A stretch of 64,000 bases of DNA, taken from assembly GCA_038501195.1 (NCBI GenBank), contig JBBPUQ010000007.1, positions 2,829,501 through 2,893,500 on the forward strand, read 5' to 3'. Shown here piece by piece: positions 35,081 to 46,875 of the stretch (position 1 is its first letter; each line of letters begins with the position of its first letter). Source of the stretch: Nemania diffusa. Taxonomy: Eukaryota > Ascomycota > Sordariomycetes > Xylariales > Xylariaceae. The translations under genes and the position numbers were made by a program. Under the pieces are notes generated by a model. The model saw only the letters and a program-made list of their open reading frames with translations, did no database searches and was not told the origin of the DNA.

Positions 35081-36118
35081 ATGCCTGATCAAGCTGGAGA
35101 GGTAGCAGCCGGGTATGTTTTTTTAACCAACAACCAACTTCCTTAGCTCGGCGCCTCTACTAATACAATGAACTTATTCACAGGAAAGGCTCAGCGCCTT
35201 CAAATCCCCGAGGGATTCCTGGTGCGCCATTTGTCGATAAAGTTGAGGACTATGTTTCATCGCGAAAAGATGTAGAACCTACGCTGCGCAATTTCCAAGA
35301 AATGATCTCGTACGCCCTCCCTCCTTGCCAGCCCGTAGCCTGAACCGACCTGTCTGGAGAACGTGTCAAAGAGCAGAGTCGCATACACACATAGAGAGAG
35401 AGAGAAAGAGAGAAAAGGAAATAAAAAAACAAGACATGACAAGAACTGCAGTTGGCTAATGTGGCGTGTCCTAGGAAATACCAGTTTATGGAGTTGAATC
35501 TTCAACGGAGAATCGCCGGCCTTAAAGACAAGATGCCTGACATACAGAAAACCCTGGATACCGTCCGATTCCTGAAGACGCGGACAGTATGCTATCTCTA
35601 CCCTAGAAAGCATGCAAACACTGACGTAGCTTTATGGTAGAGCGACTCGGATCCTATAGAGACTACCTTCGAGCTCAATGACACACTTTATGCCAAGGCA
35701 ACTATACCCCCTACTGAAGAGGTGTATCTATGGTTAGGGGTATGTTACGGGAAAGCCTTATGCCTACTATTTGAGGTCGTTAACACGAATAACTAATGAG
35801 ATATGTATTGCTAGGCGAACGTGATGTTGTCATATCCCCTCGACGAGGCAGAAACACTTCTTACATCGAAGCTAGCAGCTGCAAAGCAGAGCTATTCTAA
35901 CTGCGAGGAGGACCTAGAGTTTCTCCGAGAGCAGATCACAGTAAGCACAGACCATCTCCAAAGCACTGATGCCTAGACTAACCCGCTATGATTAGACGAT
36001 GGAGGTCGCGTTAGCTCGCGTATACAATTGGGATGTAGTCCAGAAACGAAAGGAGAAAGCCGAGGAGGACCGCAAGGGGACGGGGTCTAAAGACGGCGAT
36101 GACCAACCCAACGGATGA
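35081..36118 (+). CDS. PAC10: Prefoldin subunit 3 (VBP1/Pac10 orthologue)
   Basis: Six exons: 35081-35112, 35184-35309, 35475-35586, 35641-35739, 35815-35940 and 35996-36118; joined 618 nt, 205 aa. The conserved core reads GIPGAPFVDKVEDYV, QFMELNLQRRIAGLKDKMPD, DTVRFLKTRT, ETTFELNDTLYAKATIPPTE, EVYLWLGANVMLSYPLDEAE and LEFLREQITTMEVALARVYN. That is the alpha-class prefoldin layout: two long coiled-coil helices flanking a beta region. Prefoldin is a cytosolic hexamer that hands unfolded actin and tubulin to the CCT chaperonin. Five introns in a 205-aa gene is dense for a fungus but all junctions are GT-AG and in phase. Intron 2 (165 nt) holds an (AG)n run. Confidence 0.93.
35393..35416 (+). 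repeat. (AG)n purine run inside prefoldin intron 2
   Basis: A short imperfect GA-dinucleotide microsatellite in an intron; no function is implied. Confidence 0.6.
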
Positions 36119-37266
36119 GAGCTGCGCGACCCGGGAACACCGCCTTCAAAAAAATCTAAAAAAGCGTCGTGGTAGGTAGTGGAGATCAGGGGGAGTAGGT
36201 ATAGTTATTTCTCCAGCCAAGTATCTCGATCAGCACTCGATTATCGGTGTAGGAGATATGAGAGACATAAGACAGCCTGAGGATCTACCTATGGCATCTT
36301 ACAATGTGGCTGGAACTATACACTGGACACCTACACATCTCAAAGTAGAGAAACCGAGGATGAATACCTACCATCCACATTTGTGATGATATGGAAAATT
36401 CAACGATTCTGCACAAGCTATACATGGATGTGACTACCCGTACTGATAGACCCTCTAGTCAACACGTTTGCGAATGATGTCTATTTCACTACAGTACAAG
36501 TACTTATAGTGCCTTATAGATCCGAGTCTCTCATCACTTCCTTGAAGAGTTGGATGTGGAATGGTACTTTGACTACCTAAATAAATCGCCTGGATACCGG
36601 CATTAAGGAATACGGGATTACAGCTTCTGGTCGGTGGATGCTGTGGGGTTATTAGGTAACGGCCTACCTACGTTATTCCCCCTTACTATCTACTGTTGCT
36701 AGGTACGATATAATACCTACCTCTTAAATAGGGTATGGCCAGTAGTTGAATTACATACTGTAGAGGCGTGTAACTCTGTAAATGGATTAGCTATGTACCG
36801 CCTCCCTTAGGTACCTGTAGGCGGCCTTCATTAGGACACATGGGATGACGGTAGCCAATAATACTCGGTATGGTTTCCCCTCCTAAGTCAGGTAAAACCC
36901 CACTCAACCGTACCTAACACCTAACCTTCCCTCCGTTAGCGCGCCTTACAGGCCGACTATCAGTGCCTCACCGTTAGAATTCATTTCTCCTGAACAAATC
37001 TGCAACAAAGGGGCCTCGACTAGATAGATAAACTCCCATCTCCCTAGTTGGTTCTCCACTATCCCCCCGACTTACGACAGAGGATCCCCTACAAGTAATA
37101 TTCTTATTAGATCAGCATCGCTTGTTGTCTCTGTCGGTTTCTTCTCTTCAGACCTGTCCATCTTTCGTCTGACCCCTCCTCTACACTCCTCCTCGCCTCT
37201 TCTCGCCTCTCCTTCCTACACCGATATATACCTCCCAACAGGACAGACTGCAAGACCGAATTCAAG
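36119..37266. other. Intergenic; pyrimidine-rich promoter of the Sec14 gene
   Basis: From about 37,130 to 37,240 the plus strand is strongly C/T-rich, the usual core-promoter tract of highly expressed fungal genes, ending shortly before the Sec14 start. The rest shows no gene. Confidence 0.55.
37130..37240 (+). promoter_or_regulatory. C/T-rich core promoter tract of the Sec14 gene
   Basis: A run of CTCCTC/TCTTC words on the coding strand 30-140 bases before the ATG. In filamentous fungi transcription usually starts at or just after such tracts. Confidence 0.5.
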
Positions 37267-38591
37267 ATGGAGCTCGATCCCAAGTACGACCATTATGACT
37301 TCCCTACCACGTCCGTCGAGACCCGCGAAGGTCATCCCGGCCACTTAAACGCCGCCCAGGGAGCACAAGTTCACCAATTGCGTATGATGCTTGAGTCTGA
37401 AGGCTTCAAGCAACGTCTCGATACTTTAACCTTGGTACGAACATAATCCGCTTAGACACCTCGCCTTATCCTTTTCACCAAATACAGCCATGAGCTGCGC
37501 ATGTCCCTGTGGTATATTCAACCTAATAAGAACGAAGTATGCTGACGGACTACTCGGTCACTAGCTTCGATTTCTCCGTGCCCGGAAATGGGACGTCAAC
37601 GCCGCAAAGAAGATGTTAGTTAAGACCTACCTACTCCTGGGCTGCTCACCGATTCTAACCAAAGTGAAACTCGCAGGTTCGTCGAATCCGAAGAGTGGCG
37701 GAATAACCTGACTGTCTGGGAGCCTAACGCGGGCGTTTACCGACCATTGTCCCTGGCACCAAAAGAGCCCGAGAACAACCCTCCCGCTGAGCCCCTCAAG
37801 CTAGACGACCTCGTTCGGACATGGGATAAGGATGGGTCGTTCAAGAAGGAGCTGTCCAAATACTACAAGCAGTTCTATCACAAGACAGACAAGGTACATC
37901 CTCTCTTACCTTGGTCTTGTTTTGGTCTATCCAAGTATCTATCATATTAACGCAATACCTGTAGGATGGCAGACCTTGTTATTTTGAGAAGCTCGGTGGT
38001 GTGGACTTTGAAGCTCTCCGAAGAGAAAACTATACGAACGACCGAATGTTGCTCAACTTAGCTGTTGAGTACGAAAAGATGGTTGATCCCCGCCTGCCCG
38101 CCTGCTCGCGCCAGGCCGGCCATCTCCTTGAGACTTCCTGCAGCGTGCTGGATGTCCAGGGCGTCGGCCTCACTGGCCAGCAAACCGTTCTCCACTACAT
38201 CAAGCAGGCATCCGCTATGAGCAACAGCAACTATCCCGAGCGTCTGGGCAAGATGTACGTGATCAACGCAGGCTTCGCCGTCTGGGCCATCTGGAAGATC
38301 GCCAAGGTATTCCTCGACCCCGTCACGGCCTCCAAGATCGACGTGCTTGGCAGCAACTACAAATCTACCCTCCTCAAGCACATCCCGGCGGAGAGCCTGC
38401 CAGCTATCTACGGCGGCCAGTGCAAGTGTGAGGGTGGTTGCGAGCTGAGCGATGCGGGCCCGTGGCAAGAGGATGAGTGGAGAAAGCCCGCCTGGTGGGA
38501 GAAGGAGCCTTCTAATGACACGATTGAGAACAAGCCTAGCGAAATCGAGACGAACGAGGCGGTGGCCGAGGACACCAAGGTTACCGCATAG
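37267..38591 (+). CDS. SEC14: Sec14 cytosolic factor, phosphatidylinositol/phosphatidylcholine transfer protein
   Basis: Four exons: 37267-37434, 37565-37614 (50 nt), 37677-37893 and 37965-38591; joined 1062 nt, 353 aa. The CRAL-TRIO-N part reads TLTLLRFLRARKWDVNAAKK, FVESEEWRNNL. The CRAL-TRIO lipid-binding domain runs from about DGRPCYFEKLGGVDF through CSVLDVQGVGL, ERLGKMYVINAGFAVWAIW and VFLDPVTASKIDVLG to LPAIYGGQCKCEGGC. Sec14 exchanges PI and PC between membranes and couples lipid metabolism to Golgi secretion. The C-terminal tail after about residue 300 is acidic and disordered. Several Sec14 paralogues exist in fungi. The PGHLNAAQ and EGGCELSD motifs point to the main Sec14, but a close paralogue is possible. 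Confidence 0.92.
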
Positions 38592-39179
38592 GTGCGGAAG
38601 CTTCGAGCCAAAAAGAAACAGCGAAACTAAGTCGCCTAGTGATGTTAGACACAGCGGCGCTTTTGGCTGTTGGCACTCCATACCGACAGTGAGGGGTTTC
38701 TTGGAGTGTATGCTTCGAAGAGTCTGATCTCAGAGGCGATGATGATCGACAGCGTAGACGAAAGATAGATCGAAAGGGAACGCAGTAGGAAAGAAGTTGG
38801 CATGCACGGCATAGCCTGGTTTCTGCCGCAATACCGTGTAGAATCATAGTTGCTTGCTCATAGACATACAGATATGTTAACGCTGTAGCCGTACAACTGG
38901 CCTTGCCCTTTCACGTTTAAGATGCCCCGATGGGCAAAACGTACACCTTGATATTCTACTTGTGAACATTTCTTTATATTGGCTGACCTATAAGTAACGA
39001 GAGAAGAGATATGAGAGGGTATCATTGATTTTTGAAGCTATATCGTAAGGTAGCTAACATGTACCAGCCGAGACCAATCAGCCTTGCCTGCTTACACCTA
39101 TCCACGTCCACGCCCACGTTCACAAAACATCATCTGCGTCTAGAAAGGAGTCTGGCTTCGCACTTCCCATCCTCGTCAT
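38592..39179. other. Intergenic between convergent Sec14 and Mis14 genes
   Basis: Only 3' flanking sequence; nothing else seen. Confidence 0.5.
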
Positions 39180-40485
39180 CTACCGCTCGGTGACGACGTA
39201 CTCGCCCGCCTTCCGCGCCCTCTCCATGCGCGCCACGACAGCCGGCATCTCCGTCTTGACGCGCGCGAGGCCGCGCACGGCGTTGCCGAAGCCCGCCTCG
39301 ACCTCGTCCTGGCGGTGCAGCGGCGCGATCCCCGATAGCGCCCCGCTGCTACCGTTCACGCTAGAGTCCGCGGCGTCTGACGCAGAAGCAGAAGCGGTAG
39401 AAGCGAAGGGGTTGGTGGCGATGCTGGTGCTGGCGTTGGCGCGCTCGAGGGCCTCCTCGTCCTCGCGGATGCCGCGGCGCGCGGCGTCGGCCCAGGAGGC
39501 GGCGGTGGTGCCGGGCACGCTCTTCTTGAGGCGCGCGATGTCGCGCAGGAGATCCTCTTCTTCGGCCGTGAGGGCCTCGACGCGGGCGCGCTTGCGCGCG
39601 TCGAAGGGCTCGAAGACGACTTCGGGATCGGAGCTGGCGGGGGGGTGCGAGGCTGAGGCTGAGGGGGAGAGGAAGTGCGATGCGTCTACGGGGAGGCCGT
39701 TGATGCTTAGGTTGGGGGCTGCGAGGCTGAAGGTTTGGGTTATGTACTAGATAGGGGGTTTGTTAGTTTGCCCTTTAGGGAAATTTAATGAGAATTTTTA
39801 AGTTGTTGTGGTTGGGTATATGTGCGGAAATAAAAACGAAGAGTAAATAAGAAAAAAGGAGCAGCAGCATGTGACAATCCTAATTGAGTTCGATGTGTGC
39901 ATGCCAAACTTAGTTTGATGTTGGATATTACATCCACCAACCAAAAAACTGGCGAAAATGCAAAAACATACAACACCAGGGATTCGCTGGTCGTCACCGA
40001 CCCAACTACTGATCTGGCGGTAACTGGCTTAGCTATGGGGGAGCGGACGGGACCCCGCGTTCTCCAGATCCTATGGTCGTATGTGCTAGATCTTGCGGGT
40101 AAACCGAATTATATGTCGAGCTGGGGTTGCTGAGGCCCCTTCTCGACCACTCATATTCATTCTCTCGCCATGCCGATTCGATGCCAAGACTTTGGCTATA
40201 ACCGCATGCACCCCAAAATGAGTGGACAGGGAACTAGGCGAAAAGGAAAGTCTTGACATGCGTGGGTTGACATTGGATTTGGGAATAATTGAATTGAAAA
40301 ATAATGAATTAAGATCATACCTCATTAACCAATTCCTCAATCCGCTTGTGCAGCTCGTCTTCGGTGCTGTCGTCGACTGGTGGGAAGGCCTCGTTGATGG
40401 AGGCTGCAGCGGCGCGTCGGACGTTTGCGACTAGGTACGCGAGATCTTCAGGCACTTGGAGCTCGATCCTGCGCGCCGAATCCAT
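39180..40485 (-). CDS. mis14: Kinetochore protein Mis14/Nsl1 (Mis12/MIND complex)
   Basis: Two exons: 40485-40321 and 39746-39180; joined 732 nt, 243 aa. The start MDSARRIELQVPEDLAYL heads the conserved N-terminal helix, and the junction gives EELVNE/YITQTFSLAAPNL, the family signature. DASHFL, then EVVFEPFDARKRARVEAL and a helix EEEDLLRDIARLKK follow. A Ser/Ala-rich linker precedes the C-terminal helix FGNAVRGLARVKTEMPAV. Mis14 is one of four subunits of the Mis12 complex that ties centromeric chromatin to Ndc80 and Knl1. The single intron is 574 nt, several times longer than others in this window, and shows no obvious coding content. Assignment rests on the N-terminal and FEPFD motifs. Confidence 0.85.
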
Positions 40486-41325
40486 GGCTTCTCTAAATCT
40501 GCTGTCCAATAAAAAGGATACGGGCCTGTTATTTTTATATGCGACTCTAAACCAACTTGTATGATTGAGATGGAGATAAGAGGTTTGCGATGGGTGGAAA
40601 TTTGGCTGCTGGTGTTTACATCTTGTACATAGGTAAGTTGAATTGAGCTGTTGGGTTTTGGAGGGGCAGGCTCCGATTGGTGAATAGATCTGACTAGATA
40701 TTGCTATATCAGATATAGCGCCCTCTAGATATGTATATAGGTAGGCACCTATCTGCACATCCTTGCTAAGCGCCACCGTTATTAATTCTGTCATTCATTT
40801 CAAGCTTAATTCTCTTATTGAACGTCGCTATTAAAGTTTGACTTTAGTTTTATGAAGTTGGCCGTGACTTTATGTTGACTATGGCATATTTATGGAGGCG
40901 TATAGCTTCAAAACAACACCAAGTCACCACTTGGTTCTTTAGGCTTGATCGAAGTTTTGTGACATCTTCTCCGCCTTTTAGATTTGTGTTGATGGCTCTC
41001 TATCAACCCAATATTCTATCTTTTCCTATAACAAGACCTGTTTGTAAACCCGTTAAATCCCAGCTCTTATAGGGTGCCTAAATCACATGGAGTCTCAGGT
41101 ATTTCTTGTGCCCGCTTCAACGCGAACAGCTCATCGAAGTTGCTAGGCAAGGATGAATGACTTCGTGATGTCTTTCGCAATAATCGTATGCCTTTCCCAG
41201 CCTTGAATCGTTTCGCGGATGGCTAGGAATGCCAATAATCGAGAGCAGGTATAGTACCACAGATAATTGTGCCCCCAGGAGGCGTTAGACCTCGTAGAAA
41301 TTCTGGTTATCTAGCCTATTGGCGT
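40486..41325. other. Intergenic, no gene recognised
   Basis: Mis14 promoter on the left, methyltransferase 3' flank on the right. Confidence 0.5.
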
Positions 41326-42603
41326 TCATATAACACGATCGCCCTTTTCCAAGAGATAAATCTGTACAACTTCATCTTCCCCGCCAATCTTTGGAAGTGG
41401 TATCTCCTCCACTATCCGATACGCCCAGCTCTGATCCCTCAGAAGCTCGAATAGTGCTTCCTCTGATGAGTGCCGTGGTTTTGTAGCTAAAAGCACGGAA
41501 GACTTAACCGGGCTGTCGTTACTAGTGTGGCGATGGCGTTGCTTCATATCGTGTAAAGCGCTCAGCGTTCCAACCAGAGCCGGCAGTGAATCCACGTTAT
41601 ACGTGCAATCGCTCAAAGTCACGAGATCCCAGGGCGTAGCTGTAGCAAGCGGCCCAAAACGGCCCTCGCAGCCTTCATCCCAATCGAGATTCTCGTATCC
41701 AATAGCCACACTCATGCCGTCTATAGGATTGAGTGCGAGCGTAGCCTCTGCCTTGGCGATGTTCGACCTTGCGCGCTCTTCGGCCTCTTCCAAGTCTGTC
41801 AGCAGAACCCTAGCACTCGTAAGTGTATGCCCTTGGGCCGCGGCGACCCTCGGCAAAATACTAGCAATCGTTATTCCTAGAATCCCGACGCCACTCCCGA
41901 GCTCGAGGACGTTGAAGGTATCATGCTCGATTGGGAATACCTCGCGAATGCTTTCTGACGAGGAGCTTGCGTCCGCAAGGTATGCGGCTGTAACCACTCC
42001 CGCGTCCCAGATATGTCTCGCTATACTTTCGCCGATGTCCTCTTCAAATTGCAAATTTAACTCCTCATCGCTCCCACCGTCTCCGCCAAGGTAGCCTGTC
42101 CCCAGCCGGAGCGTGCGCACCGACACAGGTGCGCAAACCCCGTTTACAAACTCGAATGCCGCCGGCATAACAATGCCCATCCTCTGCGGCGCATTGGCGG
42201 CAACTCTCCAGGGCAGCACATCGCCGACATGCAGGGCACCGTCAGCTGACGGCACCGACGCCTCTCTCGGGCGTCGTTGTTGTTGCTGTGCGGGGTATAT
42301 CGCAACTGTGCAGTTCACCGTTTCCGGTGCCAACCCTGGCCGTAATTTGACTTTCGCCTCGAGCACGCGCATACCCGTCTTCCACCTGCACCTGCACGTC
42401 TGCCTCCCCTGCAGCAGGGCCGCCGCGGAACCAGCCGGGCCCGCGCCGGAATCCACGGCGGCCACGACGAGGTCGAGGGACCCGTCTTCCGGACATAGAA
42501 ACGAGTCCCCGAGGTCTGTGGTGATGGTGAAGAGTAGCGAGACTACTGGGCTCCCCGGCGAGCCCTGGATCTTCGCGGGGCGGAGGAGCCGGATGTAGTG
42601 CAT
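41326..42603 (-). CDS. S-adenosylmethionine-dependent methyltransferase, Methyltransf_16 family (probable protein-lysine methyltransferase)
   Basis: A single exon of 425 aa. The N-terminal 200 residues are a beta-rich region starting MHYIRLLRPAKIQ. The SAM-binding fold begins with motif I NVLELGSGVGILGITIAS at about 228, then VLLTDLEEAE (motif II, acidic residue for the ribose), a NLDWDEG loop and DLVTLSDCTYN, which replaces the DxxY motif of METTL21-like lysine methyltransferases. The end VVQIYLLEKGD closes the sheet. Family members methylate lysines on translation factors and chaperones; this type in fungi is close to fission-yeast Rrg1. The target is unknown. Confidence 0.8.
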   Translation of the reverse strand: MHYIRLLRPAKIQGSPGSPVVSLLFTITTDLGDSFLCPEDGSLDLVVAAVDSGAGPAGSAAALLQGRQTCRCRWKTGMRVLEAKVKLRPGLAPETVNCTVAIYPAQQQQRRPREASVPSADGALHVGDVLPWRVAANAPQRMGIVMPAAFEFVNGVCAPVSVRTLRLGTGYLGGDGGSDEELNLQFEEDIGESIARHIWDAGVVTAAYLADASSSSESIREVFPIEHDTFNVLELGSGVGILGITIASILPRVAAAQGHTLTSARVLLTDLEEAEERARSNIAKAEATLALNPIDGMSVAIGYENLDWDEGCEGRFGPLATATPWDLVTLSDCTYNVDSLPALVGTLSALHDMKQRHRHTSNDSPVKSSVLLATKPRHSSEEALFELLRDQSWAYRIVEEIPLPKIGGEDEVVQIYLLEKGDRVI

Positions 42604-45097
42604 GTTGTCCCTCGTCCGTCGTTATGCTGTGGTGGCAGTTTTATATACCCCGATAAAAGCTATCTAGCTAGTGGCCGAGTCCCGCGCGGGACCGGCTAGC
42701 GGATTGCGGTATAACTGATGTTATGCAATAATCAGGCGATGGGTCTACTTTACGGGCCACTTAGTTACCTAAGGCGCTACTGGGTTAATCCTGCTTCAAT
42801 TGCGAACCGACATGAAAGTTTACTCGGGGTTCTAAATTAGTATTTCGTTTCTTTATTAAGCACCTCCATGATGTTGGTGTCTACTTAGGTAGGAATAGCG
42901 TGTTCTCTGTTTATCAGACTCTAAGAGCGCCGAAGGTTCTCATAAGGTCAACCAAAAGCATTAATTGGATATAAACCTGTTCATTCTATGTATGGATGTG
43001 CCCTTACGGCTGTCTTGTGTGGTTTTATGTATTGCAAGTACAAATCTAATAGTAAATGTTCAAGTGCCACGATATCTACGATATCCATCACGAAACGCAA
43101 GTTGAAGGCCCCACACGTAGTTTCATGCTGGTCTCCCAATAGGGAAAGCAGCGATGCTTCACATTTGAAGCCTCACTCAATGCAAGGCCCCCTGATGTCT
43201 GCATTACCACCCTCCCCACAATTCGGTCCGGTGACGATGACGTGGGTCAATCCGGTCCAGAATGCACATCCCTACCTCCTATCAGAATCCAGCAGTCCGA
43301 AGCGATGCCCAGTTGCGATATCCAATGAGTCACGCAATTTAGACCAATCACGTCCTCGGAGCCGTCGAAAAGGCAGCGCGAGCTAGCACAGAAATAGAGA
43401 AAGTCTTTTAAGCCCTTCACGCCAGCCACTGCCGATAACGCCTGCAGGCTCGGTATCCACTTACCCGCCAAACCCTCTTTTGATCGCCAGCTGGAACCCA
43501 CTATCAGATGGTCTCGACGGGGCCGGTCTGTCGCGGTGGGAACAAATGGAGTTCGGGTTCGCCCAAATGGTCCTCGCGACCTACTCAACTCAAGCGTCCC
43601 CTTTTTTCGTGGGGTAAATTCGCCTTATCACCCCTTATCGCGCCTCATTCCACCACCACTAGCTTGGTGGGGTTGAGACAAGCACCCCACCTACAGTACG
43701 CAGGTCACTGTGCTGTCCGCCTTACTGTCGCACGACCTACTGCGTAAGTAGACTACCACTTGACTTCCCTACCTATATATGCACCTAAACCTCCCCACGC
43801 AACCTCCCCATCCCACCACTATCGCTCAGTCACGCACCAGGGATAAACCTCCCATAGGCTACCCACGCCATCCATGCGCGCCTATTTATACGTCGCCATA
43901 GGCCGCACAGTTGCGCATATGTAGGTAAGCTACCTAAGCTAGCCGTCCAGTCGAGCACCCTAGCTATCTACCGTACAAACCCAGCTAGGTAACCTACCTA
44001 CATACATACATACAGTACAAGTTCTGACGAGGGGCGCCTCTTTCCCATCCCATCCCTTCCATCCATCCACGTATGAGCTCGCACGTGCGGGTCGCAGAGG
44101 CGAAGCCGATGAATGGTGGCTTCGACGTCCGTTCGTTCGCTCGCTTGCTCGTGAAAATTTTTAGATTAATCAACCATTGATTTGACGCTTGAAACTGGCC
44201 AACGCATACAGTAGGGAGACAGACACACTGCGCTGCAAGATGGGAGATGGGAAAATGGGCGCTTGTGGCATTCCGCACAGAATCCACCCCCCGCAACACG
44301 TGGTGTCTCTCTCACGTTGTTGGCCGCAGGCACGGCAGAACGAGAGACGTCAGGGCATGTCTTGCTGGCGTTGCCGTACGACGTAAGAACGCATGCTCTA
44401 ACGACGACAATCTGGTGGCTTGTCTCTAGATGGTAGCTAGCCTGTTGAAATTTGTAGATCCTTTAGTCCTTCCATCCTATTGCCTAGTGACTGTAGGATT
44501 AGTCTCAGAAGTAATTCGACATAGCCTGATCAATGCTTTTCGTCTAGCACACATTAAAACAACACGAAATAAATTAAAAGCGGGTGCATAACATTGAGCT
44601 TCACTCAAAATAAAATACATTGAGTGCTCTGTTACCATGACTGAGCAGTAGAAAGACGTCTTCGGAGTGTAGCAGTGCCATCGAATGAGAAGATCGCCTT
44701 GCGGCGACCGTTTCAGTCCTCGAAAACAACGGCCTACTCAGGTCCTTTCCGATGGGGGATATCAAGTAATTGTATAGAGAGATAGACGCCCGGGCAAATC
44801 CACCCATAAACTCCAGAACACCGTTGTTCAGCCCTCACTTGAGCGAGAAGCTGCCTGCGTTCATCAATTCCATCATATCATAACTTGTTGGCTCTCCAAA
44901 CTTTGCATAGAAGCAAACCTCTCTCAGTCCAGGCCGCGTGGGAAGAAATATTGTCGAGGATCATGGCCGTGACCCCATCCAGGAAATGAGAGAACCCGAA
45001 TCCAGACGCCGTAGTATTGCGAAAATGGTCAGTTAATCTTGCGAAGACTTCTCCGTGTCTATGAACGAAAAGTAATAATCGACGGCTGATGACCCTG
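42604..45097. other. Intergenic, 2.5 kb, no gene recognised
   Basis: Open frames of 113 and 132 codons (43247-43588 -, 42988-43386 +) lie on opposite strands over the same DNA and show no family traits. Many TACCTA/TAGGTA words are present between 43,740 and 44,010. The methyltransferase promoter lies at the left end. Confidence 0.5.
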
Positions 45098-45664
45098 TCA
45101 TGGCAACATGTTTTTGATCTCCTCATCGCTGAGTCGAATCTCGTGGACAGGCTCTCGGCGATTCTCCAAAGGTTCGTAATCTAAGTCAAGGTACGAAGGA
45201 AGAAACATCTCGGGGTTCCATACGAAGCCTTGGCTGGAGGCGAGATATGAAATCTGCACAAACGGCGAACGTTAGCTAGGTAGGTTTATCTTAGCACGAG
45301 GACCCCGCTCACCAGGCGTGGTGGGCCGTCAGGATCGCCCACATTGATATGTGTACATTCTTCTTTAGACAGGGCGGAACCTTGTAAGCACGTTAGCACA
45401 GGCTCAGATAGTAACTTGTAGCTGCCGCCGAGCTTGATAGGTAGCAGGTAAGGTTGCTAATGAGGACAACGCACTCAGTAAACTCGGCCGTCGGTGATGT
45501 ATCGCCTTTGGCTTGTGGGAGGACCCGGGCGTCTCGGAATTGGCTGAGGCGGGAGTCTGTGGGGAGCTTGAAAAGGATGAGGACGAGCTCGTGCACGTCT
45601 TGGACGATTGCCCGCAGGCGGTAGCGGAGGAGCGCACGGTGGGGATGGCGATAGTAGATGACAT
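45098..45664 (-). CDS. Small protein of unknown function, three exons
   Basis: Exons 45664-45475, 45380-45313 and 45253-45098; joined 414 nt, 137 aa, all junctions GT-AG with clean phases. The ATG at 45664 sits in an ACCACCATG context. The N-terminal half is Ser/Thr/Pro-rich and disordered, ending SSHKPKAIHHRRPSLLS. The compact C-terminal half carries SALSKEECTHINVGDPDGPP, ISYLASSQGFVWNPEMFLPS and EPVHEIRLSDEEIKNMLP, with the look of a conserved domain. I believe similar short proteins occur in other Sordariomycetes, but I know no function. The three-exon solution is the only one that joins these blocks in frame. Confidence 0.65.
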
Positions 45665-46875
45665 GGTGGTTAGTGTCACAGACAAAAGCCTTGGTCAAAC
45701 TTGAAATGACTCTATCGCAGCGAACGAGGTAGAGATGTAATTCGCGGTGCTACCAAGGCTGGTGACGAAGGAGCAGCCGTGGTCATGAAACGAAGCTGTG
45801 AATTGATTACAGGTGAAACGCCACAAACCCCCTAGGCTGGAACTGAAGACAGAGGGAGGGAAAGCGGCTGCGATAGACTAAGGCCTAAGAGGTAGTCCGA
45901 CGCTGAAAAGAGAAAAGCCAACGATGAGGTTCAAGAGCCAAAAGGTGGATGACGAAGAATAGAAGTAAAAGTAGAAGTATTATTATATGGACACCCGCTT
46001 GAAGAGAGGCGAGCAGCAGACTCGAGGTGGGTTGGGAGTATAAGTGTGCGGTGTGTGCTGTTTGGTTTGGTGGTGGTGGTTGATTGAATTTGGAGAGAGG
46101 TGGGATGAGTCCACCAAGTCGATAAAAGTAAGAAGGTTAGGTTGGAAGCAGGTCTGTGTAGAGTGAGTAAGTAAGTAGCAGGGTCAGGTGCAAGTGCAGC
46201 AGCGACCTGCAAGGTAAGTAGAGAAGTAGAAGGAGGGAGCCTTGAGTCTGTACAGTAGGAGATGCACTATCCACAAGCAACGGAAACGATCAGTGGTTGA
46301 AGTTGAAGGGTAGCTTACCCCGAGATTATTGGCTGCTAACGATTAACACTGCTAGGGCCCGTTCCTTGACGCTGAGTATACACTGTGCGATACTGTATAG
46401 CAGCGGGTGGTGACATCAGGCACGGCTCCATCAAGCCCCATCGAGCCCCATCATACCCAGTCAGAGAGTGTTAAGCACAGAGGTAATAGAAGTACCTACC
46501 TCAGGCATCTAGTGCAAGCTGTTAGAGATTACCTACCTGGTAGATACTTCAGCACACTTTATACTTCATTACATTACCTAGATCCAAGCACTTATGTAAT
46601 GATGTAGCACATTTTTCTCTTGTACAATGGTTCCTGTCTCGGTCTCAAGTTATTATTAGGAAGGTGCAGGACTCCTCACACGGTTCTCAGCTAAGGAGTT
46701 TAAGATTCTACAACTTACATCAAGCTAGATACCTCTGTATAGTCTAGGTGGGCAGGTTTAGTCTAACCTAACTAAGAACAATATAGGCCCTACTTAATTA
46801 GGCGGTTCTACAAGGTTCAGGGACCTACCGCACAACTTCCCTTTTATAACACTACATTATTAGGCATACTCGGCT
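45665..46875. other. Promoter region and left flank of the AT-rich block
   Basis: Normal composition until about 46,860, with purine-rich runs near 46,150-46,240. No gene seen. Confidence 0.5.

Noticed and set aside
36119..43000. A gene cluster of Sec14, Mis14 and methyltransferase
   Set aside because: The genes are convergent or separately promoted housekeeping genes from unrelated pathways.
43247..43588. 113-codon minus frame in the 42.6-45.1 kb gap
   Set aside because: Overlaps an equally long plus-strand frame; neither has motifs or splice partners.
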